From Cyanobacteria bacterium UBA8803 (GTDB lineage: Bacteria > Cyanobacteriota > Cyanobacteriia > Cyanobacteriales > Coleofasciculaceae), in NCBI GenBank assembly GCA_003505715.1, contig DNXU01000413.1:1767-11012 (forward strand): a stretch of DNA of 9,246 bases, given 5' to 3'. The translations under genes were made by a program, and so were the position numbers. The notes below the pieces were generated by a model that saw only the letters and a list, made by a program, of their open reading frames with translations, was not told where the DNA came from and did not search any database. Of this stretch, positions 1-6,983 are shown piece by piece; within the stretch, counting starts at the first letter, position 1; each line of letters opens with the position of its first letter.

Positions 1-6
1 ATGGGT

Positions 7-23
7 GTTTAACCGGACATGAT
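7..23. repeat. 17-bp repeat motif, inverted copy of 1373-1389
   Basis: The 17 bases GTTTAACCGGACATGAT are the exact reverse complement of positions 1373-1389. The two copies flank the flavin hydroxylase gene in opposite orientation. The CCGGACAT core occurs a third time at 1497-1504. This copy points the same way as the right end of the element at 1372-1508, so it may be the right end of a second copy lying mostly outside the window. Chance identity of 17 bases in a window this size is very unlikely. The biological nature of the repeat is inference. Confidence 0.7.
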
Positions 24-30
24 TCACCCC

Positions 31-54
31 CTCAACCCCTCACCTCCTCATCCC
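31..54. repeat. Pyrimidine-rich octamer tract upstream of the hydroxylase
   Basis: Three octamers beginning CTCA follow one another (CTCAACCC, CTCACCTC, CTCATCCC). The tract contains only C, T and A and lies in the leader of the gene that starts at 110. It resembles the degenerate short tandem repeats common in cyanobacterial spacers. No promoter or ribosome binding site is convincing in 1-109. Confidence 0.4.
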
Positions 55-109
55 TATGCAAAAATAAGGAGAGTAAATATTCCTAGGAACGCTGACCGAC
101 TCTCTAAAC

Positions 110-1354
110 ATGGCACTGGAACAGCTAAATCTAAATTCTCAGGCAACCGACTCAAACTGGGATTGTGACCTGGCAATTGTAGGCGGTGGGATTGTGGGTG
201 CCACCCTCGCCTGTGCGTTGAAAAATTCTGGGTTAAGGGTGATATTAATTGAATCCCAGCTCCCCGCCGTAGCAGTAGCACGGCAACAAGCTTATGCCTT
301 GTCTCTCTTGTCAGGGCAGATTTTCCAGGGCATCGGCGTTTGGGATAAAATCCTCCCGCAAATTGCCACCTATCGGCAAATTCGCCTGTCGGATGCCGAA
401 TATAAAGGGATCGTGCAGTTCTATCCTACCGACTTGGATAAGGAGGATCTTGGCTATGTCGGAGAACACCGTCCCCTACTTACCTCCTTATATGAGTTTT
501 TAGCAGATTGTCCTAATGTCAGCTGGTTGTGTCCCGCTGAGGTGATAGAAGTCGAGTATCAGCCATCTACAGCAGCAATCACCGTGCAAGTGGCAGGAGC
601 AACCCGTAAACTAACGACTCGTTTAGTAGTAGCAGCAGATGGGGCGCGATCGCGAATTCGGACTAGCGCAGGTATTAGCACCAAAGGCTGGAAATACTGG
701 CAATCCTGCGTAACTGCCCGCATTAAAACCGAGAAATCCCATAATAATACCGCCTTTGAACGCTTCTGGCCCAGCGGCCCGATGGGAGTGCTACCCCTGT
801 CCGAGAACCGCTGCCAAGTAGTATGGACAGCACCCCACGCCGAAGCCAAAGCCTTAAGAGACTTGGATGAGAAAGAGTTTTTGACCTTACTAGAACACCG
901 CACGGGTGGACTTTTGGGGCGTTTGGAATTAGAGGGCGATCGCTTTATTTTCCCGGTACAGCTGATGCAGAGCGATCGCTACAGCCTCCACCGCCTCGTC
1001 CTCATTGGTGATGCTGCCCACTGCTGCCATCCCGTCGGCGGGCAAGGGCTAAATATGGGCATTCGGGACGCTGCTGCCCTGGCTCAAGTATTGCAGGAAG
1101 CTTACCAACAAGGGGAAGATATGGGGGTACTTCCGGTACTCCAACGCTACGAACGCTGGCGCAAAAAAGAGAATCTGGTGATTTTAGGCTTTACCGATTT
1201 CCTAGATCGGATGTTTTCTACAAGCTGGTTGCCCGCGATCGCAATTCGCCGCTTGGGTTTGTGGTTGCTGCAACGAGTGCGCCCGGTTAAAATTAACATT
1301 CTGCAATTGATGACAGGCTTAAAGGGATGCCCTCCTCAATTGGCGCAACGTTAG
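110..1354 (+). CDS. FAD-dependent hydroxylase, UbiH/UbiF/COQ6 family
   Basis: Predicted class A flavoprotein aromatic monooxygenase of 414 residues, a normal length for the family. All three family fingerprints are visible. The N-terminal Rossmann motif GGGIVG spans residues 25-30 and ends with the ribose-binding acidic residue E48. The DG motif is AADGARSRIR (176-184 region, D177-G178). The FAD-binding GD motif is LIGDAAHCCHPVGGQGLN (G300-D301). In proteobacteria the family hydroxylates the ring of ubiquinone precursors using NAD(P)H and O2. Cyanobacteria make plastoquinone, not ubiquinone, so the substrate here is unknown and may be a quinone or another prenylated aromatic (inference). ATG 110 leaves 20 residues before the Rossmann strand. 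No clear ribosome binding site precedes it, which is common in cyanobacteria. Four HIP1 sites lie inside the gene. It is convergent with the next gene. Confidence 0.9.
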   Translation: MALEQLNLNSQATDSNWDCDLAIVGGGIVGATLACALKNSGLRVILIESQLPAVAVARQQAYALSLLSGQIFQGIGVWDKILPQIATYRQIRLSDAEYKGIVQFYPTDLDKEDLGYVGEHRPLLTSLYEFLADCPNVSWLCPAEVIEVEYQPSTAAITVQVAGATRKLTTRLVVAADGARSRIRTSAGISTKGWKYWQSCVTARIKTEKSHNNTAFERFWPSGPMGVLPLSENRCQVVWTAPHAEAKALRDLDEKEFLTLLEHRTGGLLGRLELEGDRFIFPVQLMQSDRYSLHRLVLIGDAAHCCHPVGGQGLNMGIRDAAALAQVLQEAYQQGEDMGVLPVLQRYERWRKKENLVILGFTDFLDRMFSTSWLPAIAIRRLGLWLLQRVRPVKINILQLMTGLKGCPPQLAQR

Positions 1355-1390
1355 CCAGGGAAAATATTTGATATCATGTCCGGTTAAACT

Positions 1391-1409
1391 CCCCTAATAT
1401 CTGTAGGGG
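1391..1409. terminator. Hairpin CCCCTA/TAGGGG, possible 3' end signal of the hydroxylase gene
   Basis: A perfect 6-bp stem with a 7-base loop begins 36 bases after the hydroxylase stop codon. There is no T-run after it, so it is not a classical intrinsic terminator. It may simply be part of the surrounding repeat element. The same loop bases ATATCTG can pair instead with CAGATAT at 1441-1447, giving a competing longer structure. Confidence 0.25.
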
Positions 1410-1457
1410 CTCGCTTTAGCGACTAATATTGTGTGCTCCGCAGATATATCTTAAGTC

Positions 1458-1486
1458 AAAACCCGTCCTGCAACTGGTTTTATTAT
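1458..1486. terminator. AAAACC/GGTTTT hairpin, possible bidirectional terminator
   Basis: AAAACC (1458-1463) and GGTTTT (1476-1481) can form a 6-bp stem around a 12-base loop. On the + strand it continues into ATTAT, and on the - strand the stem itself ends in T-rich sequence. Its place between two convergent genes suits a shared terminator, but the stem is short and weak. Confidence 0.25.
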
Positions 1487-1596
1487 GGGTGATTTGCCGG
1501 ACATCATAGGATTTGTGAACGTAGGTCTTGGTAAGAGAGAATAGGGAACAATTGATTGCTGATAATTAAGCGCTGCTTGAACTCCTGAACTTCTGT

Positions 1597-2928
1597 TTAA
1601 GAAGCCAACTGATTCATCAGCACTCTGTAAATAATCTCAGTTACAGCTGTCGCCATTCTCGCATCAAGCTCTACAACTTCTCGGTCTTTATCCCTAGGCT
1701 CAAGTGCTTTTCCTGCCCGTAAGGCCATACTGAAGGTAAAAATTTGTGCAGATGCCCCCAACTCTAGGGGACGAGGATCAATAAATTGTACGTTAGCCAC
1801 ATAAACTGCTTCCGTTCTCTGTCTTAAGTCAGTTGCGCCATCTCCTTCTTTGGAGACAATAACAACAGATTCCAGCACATGTTCCAGACCCAACGCTTTA
1901 ATTGCCAAATCAGTGAAGCGAGCTGGAGCTGTTCCCATTGCTCTAATAACGCTTTCAAGATTATGCCATTGAGCATAAGGTAGCTGAGCTTCCTGGGAAA
2001 TATAATTATGCCACCCCAGCATTGATATCATACGAGTAAGATCGTAAGCTGAAACTTGATTGCAAGACCAGTTAGGTGAGTTTGTATCTGCGTTTATAAG
2101 TACCTCTCCGGTTAAGAAATCAACTAACTGCGGTCGATCGATAAACGGTTTTTCCCCATAGCTGCCACGAAAGACTAAGTTAGTATTACCTGTGATGCCT
2201 TTGAGCCAATTCTCTAAATCCAGAGGAGGAGCAAATCGTTTAAACATTGCTCCTAAGGAATTGGATGAGGCGATACTTTGTTCGTAACTAACTAAATCCG
2301 TAGCGAAGTTAGGGAAGAAAGCAAGCCTTTCATTTCCTTGTTGATCTACACCTTTAATTTGGCAATAATCAATATCTTTTTTAGGAAATCTATTATTAAG
2401 ATGACAAACTAGATAAAGTAAGGAAATGAATTTAGTTGCGCTCCAGAATTCCTGGGTACTTAGAGCATTTCGACCCAACCATTTTGTGCGAAAATCCCCA
2501 GCAGCAAAAGCACCAACACATACACAGGCTTCTTTAATATCCTCATGGAGAAAAGTCAAGCTTTGCTCGTCAATTAAAGGAAGTTCACCCAGAGCTGGAT
2601 AAGGGTTGAAAGAGGAATTAACTAGAGTGCCATCAATCAGATGTTTACCATCAGGTTTCTCGTTTAAGCGAACCGGATAATCTGTGATTTCAGCAGAATA
2701 GGGGGAAGTTTTAATGCCTTGGTACAATAGAACTGGCTTATCTTCAACACCACCAGCAGCCGCTTTCAGAAATTCTTGATAAATTAACTCTAGCTCAAAT
2801 TCTGTGGTAATGATGGGTTCGTCATTAGAATAGATCAAGGGAGGCTGATCCTGGACTTGAAGATTGCTATTTTTGAAGCCAAAGAATGCTAAGAGAGTAA
2901 GTAGGGCTTGCCGTCTGGTCAGCTTCAT
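1597..2928 (-). CDS. Exported PBP/class A beta-lactamase-like serine hydrolase, function unknown
   Basis: A 443-residue protein I cannot assign to a named family. It starts MKLTRRQALLTLLAFFG, a twin-arginine leader-like pattern (R5-R6 then a short hydrophobic run), so export is likely. Three motifs in the right order suggest the serine penicillin-recognising fold: SATK at 163-166 (SxxK), SSN at 221-223 (SxN) and KEG at 360-362 (KTG-like). SAYDLTRM at 293-300 resembles a helix common in that fold. The SxxK-to-SxN spacing of 58 residues is close to class A beta-lactamases. The SxN-to-KEG gap of about 139 residues is longer, and no ExxLN omega-loop glutamate is apparent. That argues against an efficient beta-lactamase; a peptidoglycan-related hydrolase or a degenerate relative is more likely. 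By eye the gene is more AT-rich than the hydroxylase, and it has no HIP1 site. It diverges from the sensor kinase gene. Confidence 0.6.
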   Translation of the reverse strand: MKLTRRQALLTLLAFFGFKNSNLQVQDQPPLIYSNDEPIITTEFELELIYQEFLKAAAGGVEDKPVLLYQGIKTSPYSAEITDYPVRLNEKPDGKHLIDGTLVNSSFNPYPALGELPLIDEQSLTFLHEDIKEACVCVGAFAAGDFRTKWLGRNALSTQEFWSATKFISLLYLVCHLNNRFPKKDIDYCQIKGVDQQGNERLAFFPNFATDLVSYEQSIASSNSLGAMFKRFAPPLDLENWLKGITGNTNLVFRGSYGEKPFIDRPQLVDFLTGEVLINADTNSPNWSCNQVSAYDLTRMISMLGWHNYISQEAQLPYAQWHNLESVIRAMGTAPARFTDLAIKALGLEHVLESVVIVSKEGDGATDLRQRTEAVYVANVQFIDPRPLELGASAQIFTFSMALRAGKALEPRDKDREVVELDARMATAVTEIIYRVLMNQLAS

Positions 2929-3017
2929 AATCTGCTTCTCACTTTTCTACTAGCGATCGCGGACAATAAAATTTTAGATCGGCAATTATCGAAATTTTCA
3001 GGAGCGGCACATAAGCG
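2929..3017. promoter_or_regulatory. Divergent intergenic region with dyad and HIP1 site
   Basis: This 89-bp spacer must hold the start signals of both the PBP-like gene (-) and the kinase operon (+). It carries a HIP1 site at 2953-2960 and a -10-like TAAAAT at 2967-2972 on the + strand, without a good -35. An imperfect dyad pairs AAAATTT (2968-2974) with AAATTTT (2992-2998) and GAT (2977-2979) with ATC (2988-2990). The dyad could be an operator, but AT-rich palindromes arise easily by chance. Confidence 0.35.
3000..3004 (+). promoter_or_regulatory. Ribosome binding site AGGAG for the sensor kinase
   Basis: AGGAG lies 13 bases before ATG 3018. The spacing is somewhat long but usable, and it supports this start over downstream ATG codons. 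Confidence 0.5.
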
Positions 3018-6000
3018 ATGGCTGATGAGAGCATTTCCAAAAGGTTGCAGAAATCTATTCTGGTTTATTCCACGCTAGCGATTATGGTGATGAGTGTTAT
3101 CATCGCGGCTGCGAGCATCCTGCCTCTCTATAGCAGTCTCAAAAAAAACCAGCAAAGAAACCTGTTATTTGCTCTGAAAACCAGAACCTTTGCCATTGAT
3201 GAATACCTATCAAGGACGAAGGACATCGCGTTACAGATCGCCAGCCGCACCAGAGTTCGCCAAATGCTGGAAGCTTATAATCGGGGAGAGGTAACACTGG
3301 ATGAGTTCGCCAACTTCAGTCACCCCATCCTCACAGATGCTCTCAAGCAATCTCAAGAACTAGCAGGAATTAATCGCCTTGACCGGAAAGGTAAGCTGGT
3401 CGTTCAGGTGGGTTTAGCTATACCAGAAGAATTTTGGCTCATACCCCTAACCGAAATTGATAAGAAGATATCATCAACCCAAGATTTTACCTCTGCCCAT
3501 CCCCAAGCAGTGATTTGGCCTGCACCCATTACCCTGTCAGGCGCATCCTATTTGTTAGTAGGCGCTCCCATCATCAATCCTCAAGGAATGCGGGTAGGGA
3601 CGGACATTGTTTTATTCAAGCTCTCCCGTTTGCAACAAATTGTCGAGGATTATACCGGTTTGGGAGAAACTGGAGAAACAATTTTGGGAACCGTTCATAA
3701 GCAACAAGTCCAGTTATTTTTTCCTTTAAGAGGAAATCGCGGGGATGTTATTGAAAGTCTTCCCCAACGTGCTGTCATAGATCGGGCAATAGCAAAAGCA
3801 ATTCGTAAAGAGACTGGCATCTTATTCCCTAAAGAGTCACCTGTGATTGCCTACAGTCCGATTAACGATAGCAATTGGGGTATCGTCATCAGCATGGATT
3901 CTCAGGAGCTTTATGCTCCCGTCCGCCGTCAGATGGTCATCATCGGTAGCGTCATTTTTATTTTGATCGCGATCGGCATTAGGGGGATGGTGCTAATACT
4001 GCGTCCGCTCACTGGCAAGATGATTATTCATGCTGACGAATTGGAGCGACTGTTGCAAGAAAAAACTGTAGCCTTGCAAAGGGCTAATGAGGAGTTAGAA
4101 CTTAGAGTTGAGAAACGTACAAAGCAATTGCGTCGCGAGATAGCCGAACGGCAGCAAGCTCAAGCCGAGTTCGACCACATTTTTAACCTGTCCATCGATC
4201 TGCTTTGTATCGCCAATATTAATGGCTATTTTCAGCGTTTAAACCCAGCCTTTACCAAAACCCTGGGTTACACCAACGAGGAGTTGCTGGCAAAACCTTT
4301 TGTTGAGTTTGTACATCCTGAAGATCGAGCCACCACGCTCGCGGAAATTCAGAAGCTAGCCACTGGCGTAGTGACATTTAACTTCGAGAATCGCTATTGC
4401 TGTAAAGATGGGTCTTATCGGTGGCTAGCATGGACAACCGTTCCTGTCCTCCCACAAGGGTTACTCTACGCAACTGCTCGCGATATCACCGATCGCAAAC
4501 AGGCTGAAGCAGAAACCAAACAACTCAATGAAATCTTAGAACAACGAGTTGCAGAGCGTACCGCACAACTGCAAGCGTTAAACCAAGATCTCCAAACCGA
4601 GATTCAGGTGCGTATTGCTGCGGAAGTAGCCCTGCAAAAGTCACTAGAGGAAATCCAAGACTTGTATAACAAGGCTCCCTGTGGCTATCACTCCTTAGAT
4701 GAAAATGGCATCTTTGTGGCCATCAACGATACCGAACTTACTTGGTTAGGTTATACAAAAGATGAAGTGATTGACAAGTTAAGATTTCCTGACCTTCTCA
4801 CTGCTGAAAGCGTACCAACCTTTGAAACCAATTTTACCTTATTTAAGCAGCAAGGCTGGATGCGCGATTTGGAGTTTGAGCTAGTGCGTAAGGATGGCAC
4901 GATTTTACCCGTCCTTTTAAATGCTACGGCAATTAACGATGCTAATGGCAACTATGTCATGAGCCGCTCAACCCTGTTCGACATTAGCGATCGCAAACAA
5001 GTAGAAGAGGCACTCAGAAAAAGCGAGGAACAGCTCCAAGCTATCCTTGATAACTCCCCAGCGCCGATCTCTCTTATCGATACTCAAGACAAATATCTCC
5101 TGATCAACCGCGCTTATGAAAAGCTGTTTCAAGTTACCCGCCAACAACTCCTCAATCAGAGCCTCTACAAAATATGGCCCGATGAGGTAGCTGATGCTTT
5201 GGCGACAAATAACCGAAAAGTCCTAGAGACGGGTAAGTCCCTCAAAATTGAGGAGGTGGTTCCTCAAGAGGATGGGATGCACACCTACATTTCGATTAAG
5301 TTTCCCCTATTTGATGGGACTGGGGCACCTTATGCCGTCTGCGGTATTTCCACCGATATCACCGAGCGCAAGCGCATAGAAGAGGCACTCCGACTGAGTG
5401 AAGAGCGATTGCAACTTGCCTTAGCCGGATCTGGTGATGGGTTGTGGGATTGGAATATAACCACCGGAGAGGTCTATCTCAGCCCCCGATGGATAGAAAT
5501 GCTAGGCTACGATTTAGACGATCTCTCCGGACATCTTAGTACTTGGGAAAGGCTGATACATCCAGAAGATTGGCCTTGGGTGATGCAGGTATTGAACGCG
5601 CACTTAGAGGACAGTACCTCTGCCTATGTATTTGACTATCGAATGCTGACAAAATCAGGGGCATGGAAATGGATTGGTAATTATGGTAAGGTCGTGGCTC
5701 GCGATCAAAACGGTAAGCCACTGCGGATGACAGGTACTCATAAAGATATTAGCGATCGCAAGCGAGCCGAGGAAGCCATCACCAAACTTAATCAAGAACT
5801 CCAAAGCCGCGCCGCGCAACTAGAAGCAACCAATAAAGAGCTAGATTCATTTTCTTATTCAGTTTCCCACGACCTACGGGCACCATTGCGCCATATCAAC
5901 GGCTTCGTGACAGCTTTGGCACAACAGCTCTCTGGTAGTGGCGCACTCACAAATCCCAAGGTGGTTCACTACATCCAAGTCATTCAAGATAGCAGTTCCA

Positions 6001-6506
6001 AGATGGGACAGTTAATTGATGGCTTACTCACTCTATCGCGCTTGGGGCGACGGCAGTTAGCCAAAGAACCCGTGAACGTGGCAACTTTGGTCGAAACGGC
6101 GATCGCCTTGGTCAAGTCTCAAACGGCTGAAGGTGTGGAGTGTTCTATCGAGTTTGAGGTTGGAAACTTGCCCACAGTGATGGGAGATGCCGCTTTGCTC
6201 CAGCAGGTGTTTAGCAACCTGATTGACAACGCTGTTAAGTTTAGTCGCGATCGTCATCCTGCTAGGATTACCATTGGTACATTAGAGGATGGAACACTCT
6301 TTGTTAGAGATAACGGCGTTGGCTTCAACATGCAATATGCTGACCAACTCTTTGCCCCTTTCCAGCGCTTGCACTCGCAAAAAGCTTTTGAGGGGACGGG
6401 TATTGGGTTAGCGATCGTGCAGCGCATTATCCATCGTCATGGTGGCACAATTTGGGCTCAAAGCCAACTCGAAAATGGCGCTACGTTTTACTTCAAGCTT
6501 AGTTAG
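3018..6506 (+). CDS. Membrane multi-PAS sensor histidine kinase
   Basis: A 1162-residue sensor kinase. TM1 is about residues 13-37, followed by an extracytoplasmic sensor of roughly 265 residues that looks like a double-Cache domain, then TM2 at about 304-328. No HAMP domain is evident; a long charged coiled coil (about 338-385) leads directly into PAS1 (about 385-495). A second coil (500-545) resembles the first (RVxxRTxQL in both). PAS2 (546-660), PAS3 (670-785) and PAS4 (795-913) follow, each ending in a DI(T/S)(D/E)RK cap. The transmitter has an H-box SHDLRAPL with H951, an N-box NLIDNAVKF (1067-1075), G1 DNGVGF (1098-1103), G2 GTGIGLAI (1127-1134) and G3 NGATF (1153-1157). There is no receiver domain, as is usual for kinases paired with Rcp1-type receivers. 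It probably senses a periplasmic small molecule through the Cache domain plus internal cues through PAS; the ligands are unknown. It heads a three-gene cluster. Confidence 0.93.
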   Translation: MADESISKRLQKSILVYSTLAIMVMSVIIAAASILPLYSSLKKNQQRNLLFALKTRTFAIDEYLSRTKDIALQIASRTRVRQMLEAYNRGEVTLDEFANFSHPILTDALKQSQELAGINRLDRKGKLVVQVGLAIPEEFWLIPLTEIDKKISSTQDFTSAHPQAVIWPAPITLSGASYLLVGAPIINPQGMRVGTDIVLFKLSRLQQIVEDYTGLGETGETILGTVHKQQVQLFFPLRGNRGDVIESLPQRAVIDRAIAKAIRKETGILFPKESPVIAYSPINDSNWGIVISMDSQELYAPVRRQMVIIGSVIFILIAIGIRGMVLILRPLTGKMIIHADELERLLQEKTVALQRANEELELRVEKRTKQLRREIAERQQAQAEFDHIFNLSIDLLCIANINGYFQRLNPAFTKTLGYTNEELLAKPFVEFVHPEDRATTLAEIQKLATGVVTFNFENRYCCKDGSYRWLAWTTVPVLPQGLLYATARDITDRKQAEAETKQLNEILEQRVAERTAQLQALNQDLQTEIQVRIAAEVALQKSLEEIQDLYNKAPCGYHSLDENGIFVAINDTELTWLGYTKDEVIDKLRFPDLLTAESVPTFETNFTLFKQQGWMRDLEFELVRKDGTILPVLLNATAINDANGNYVMSRSTLFDISDRKQVEEALRKSEEQLQAILDNSPAPISLIDTQDKYLLINRAYEKLFQVTRQQLLNQSLYKIWPDEVADALATNNRKVLETGKSLKIEEVVPQEDGMHTYISIKFPLFDGTGAPYAVCGISTDITERKRIEEALRLSEERLQLALAGSGDGLWDWNITTGEVYLSPRWIEMLGYDLDDLSGHLSTWERLIHPEDWPWVMQVLNAHLEDSTSAYVFDYRMLTKSGAWKWIGNYGKVVARDQNGKPLRMTGTHKDISDRKRAEEAITKLNQELQSRAAQLEATNKELDSFSYSVSHDLRAPLRHINGFVTALAQQLSGSGALTNPKVVHYIQVIQDSSSKMGQLIDGLLTLSRLGRRQLAKEPVNVATLVETAIALVKSQTAEGVECSIEFEVGNLPTVMGDAALLQQVFSNLIDNAVKFSRDRHPARITIGTLEDGTLFVRDNGVGFNMQYADQLFAPFQRLHSQKAFEGTGIGLAIVQRIIHRHGGTIWAQSQLENGATFYFKLS

Positions 6507-6512
6507 ATTTCT

Positions 6513-6518
6513 AAGGAG
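6513..6518 (+). promoter_or_regulatory. Ribosome binding site AAGGAG fixing a GTG start
   Basis: TAAGGAGTT, with core AAGGAG, lies 7 bases before GTG 6526, the optimal spacing. It falls just after the kinase stop codon at 6504-6506 and decides the start of the response regulator. Confidence 0.75.
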
Positions 6519-6525
6519 TTCTATT

Positions 6526-6975
6526 GTGGAGGTTGAGCTGACTCGAATTTTATTAGTGGAAGACGATCCTCGGGATGTGGAACTAATTGAGTTGGCTCTA
6601 GATACCTATAACTTGGTCAATCACATTGATGTAGTAGACGATGGCGAACAAGCTCTAAATTACTTAGTAGGCTCGGCAGCTTGTCCTCCGAGCCATGCTC
6701 TCCCTCGCGTTGTTTTTCTAGATTTAAAACTTCCCAAAATTAGTGGAATTAAAGTCTTAGAGGCAATTCGTACCCATCCGCGCACCCAGCATCTCATTGT
6801 GGTTGTCATGACATCTTCTCAAGAAGATAGAGACTTAAAAGCTTGTTACGATTTGGGAGCCAATAGTTACATTGTTAAGCCATTAGATTTTACTGAATTT
6901 GTCGATGTTTCTCGCCAAGTGGGGTTGTATTGGATGGTATTAAACAAGCCACCGTTGCTGTATGAAAGTGCTTAA
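6526..6975 (+). CDS. Rcp1-type single-domain response regulator
   Basis: A 149-residue stand-alone receiver. The acidic pocket is E12-D13-D14, the phosphoacceptor is D66 (FLDLKLP), the switch threonine is T96 and the conserved lysine is K118 (VKPLD). The insertion after the second helix (about 49-60) and the C-terminal GLYWMVLNKPP are hallmarks of the Rcp1 family, which serves cyanobacterial phytochromes and other kinases with SHDL-type H-boxes. No output domain is present, so it should act by protein contact or as a phosphotransfer intermediate. The reading frame is open from ATG 6439, but that start would overlap the kinase gene and add 29 residues that match nothing in the family. GTG 6526 has a strong ribosome binding site and gives a normal-length protein. 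It lies 19 bp after the kinase gene, its likely phosphodonor. Confidence 0.92.
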   Translation: MEVELTRILLVEDDPRDVELIELALDTYNLVNHIDVVDDGEQALNYLVGSAACPPSHALPRVVFLDLKLPKISGIKVLEAIRTHPRTQHLIVVVMTSSQEDRDLKACYDLGANSYIVKPLDFTEFVDVSRQVGLYWMVLNKPPLLYESA

Positions 6976-6983
6976 TCTCAAAA

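Larger units (their letters stand above)
1372..1508. repeat. Structured intergenic element with imperfect inverted ends
   Basis: This stretch fills most of the 242-bp spacer between two convergent genes. The left end TATCATGTCCGG (1372-1383) and the reverse complement of the right end (1497-1508) agree at 11 of 12 positions. Inside are CCCCTA (1391-1396) paired with TAGGGG (1404-1409), a TCGC/GCGA hairpin (1411-1414 with 1419-1422), and AAAACC (1458-1463) paired with GGTTTT (1476-1481). A dispersed non-coding repeat, such as a MITE-like or REP-like sequence, would fit. I see no transposase and no obvious target-site duplication. The remaining spacer, 1509-1596, shows nothing I can name. Confidence 0.45.

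Noticed and set aside
54..281. Antisense frame of 75 codons over the start of the hydroxylase gene, and other frames opposite the kinases.
   Set aside because: These overlap well-supported genes, lack domains and ribosome binding sites, and have low-complexity or shadow-like composition.
110..1354. Assigning the hydroxylase to ubiquinone synthesis with a specific gene symbol.
   Set aside because: The family is clear, but cyanobacteria do not make ubiquinone and UbiH, UbiF, UbiI and COQ6 cannot be told apart from sequence by eye.
1485..1544. 19-codon open frame in the convergent spacer.
   Set aside because: It has no ribosome binding site, and it runs through the right end of the repeat element. 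Nothing suggests that it is a gene.
1597..2928. Calling this gene a class A beta-lactamase (antibiotic resistance).
   Set aside because: The motifs are only PBP-like: KEG replaces KTG, no ExxLN glutamate is seen, and the spacing differs. Resistance cannot be claimed.
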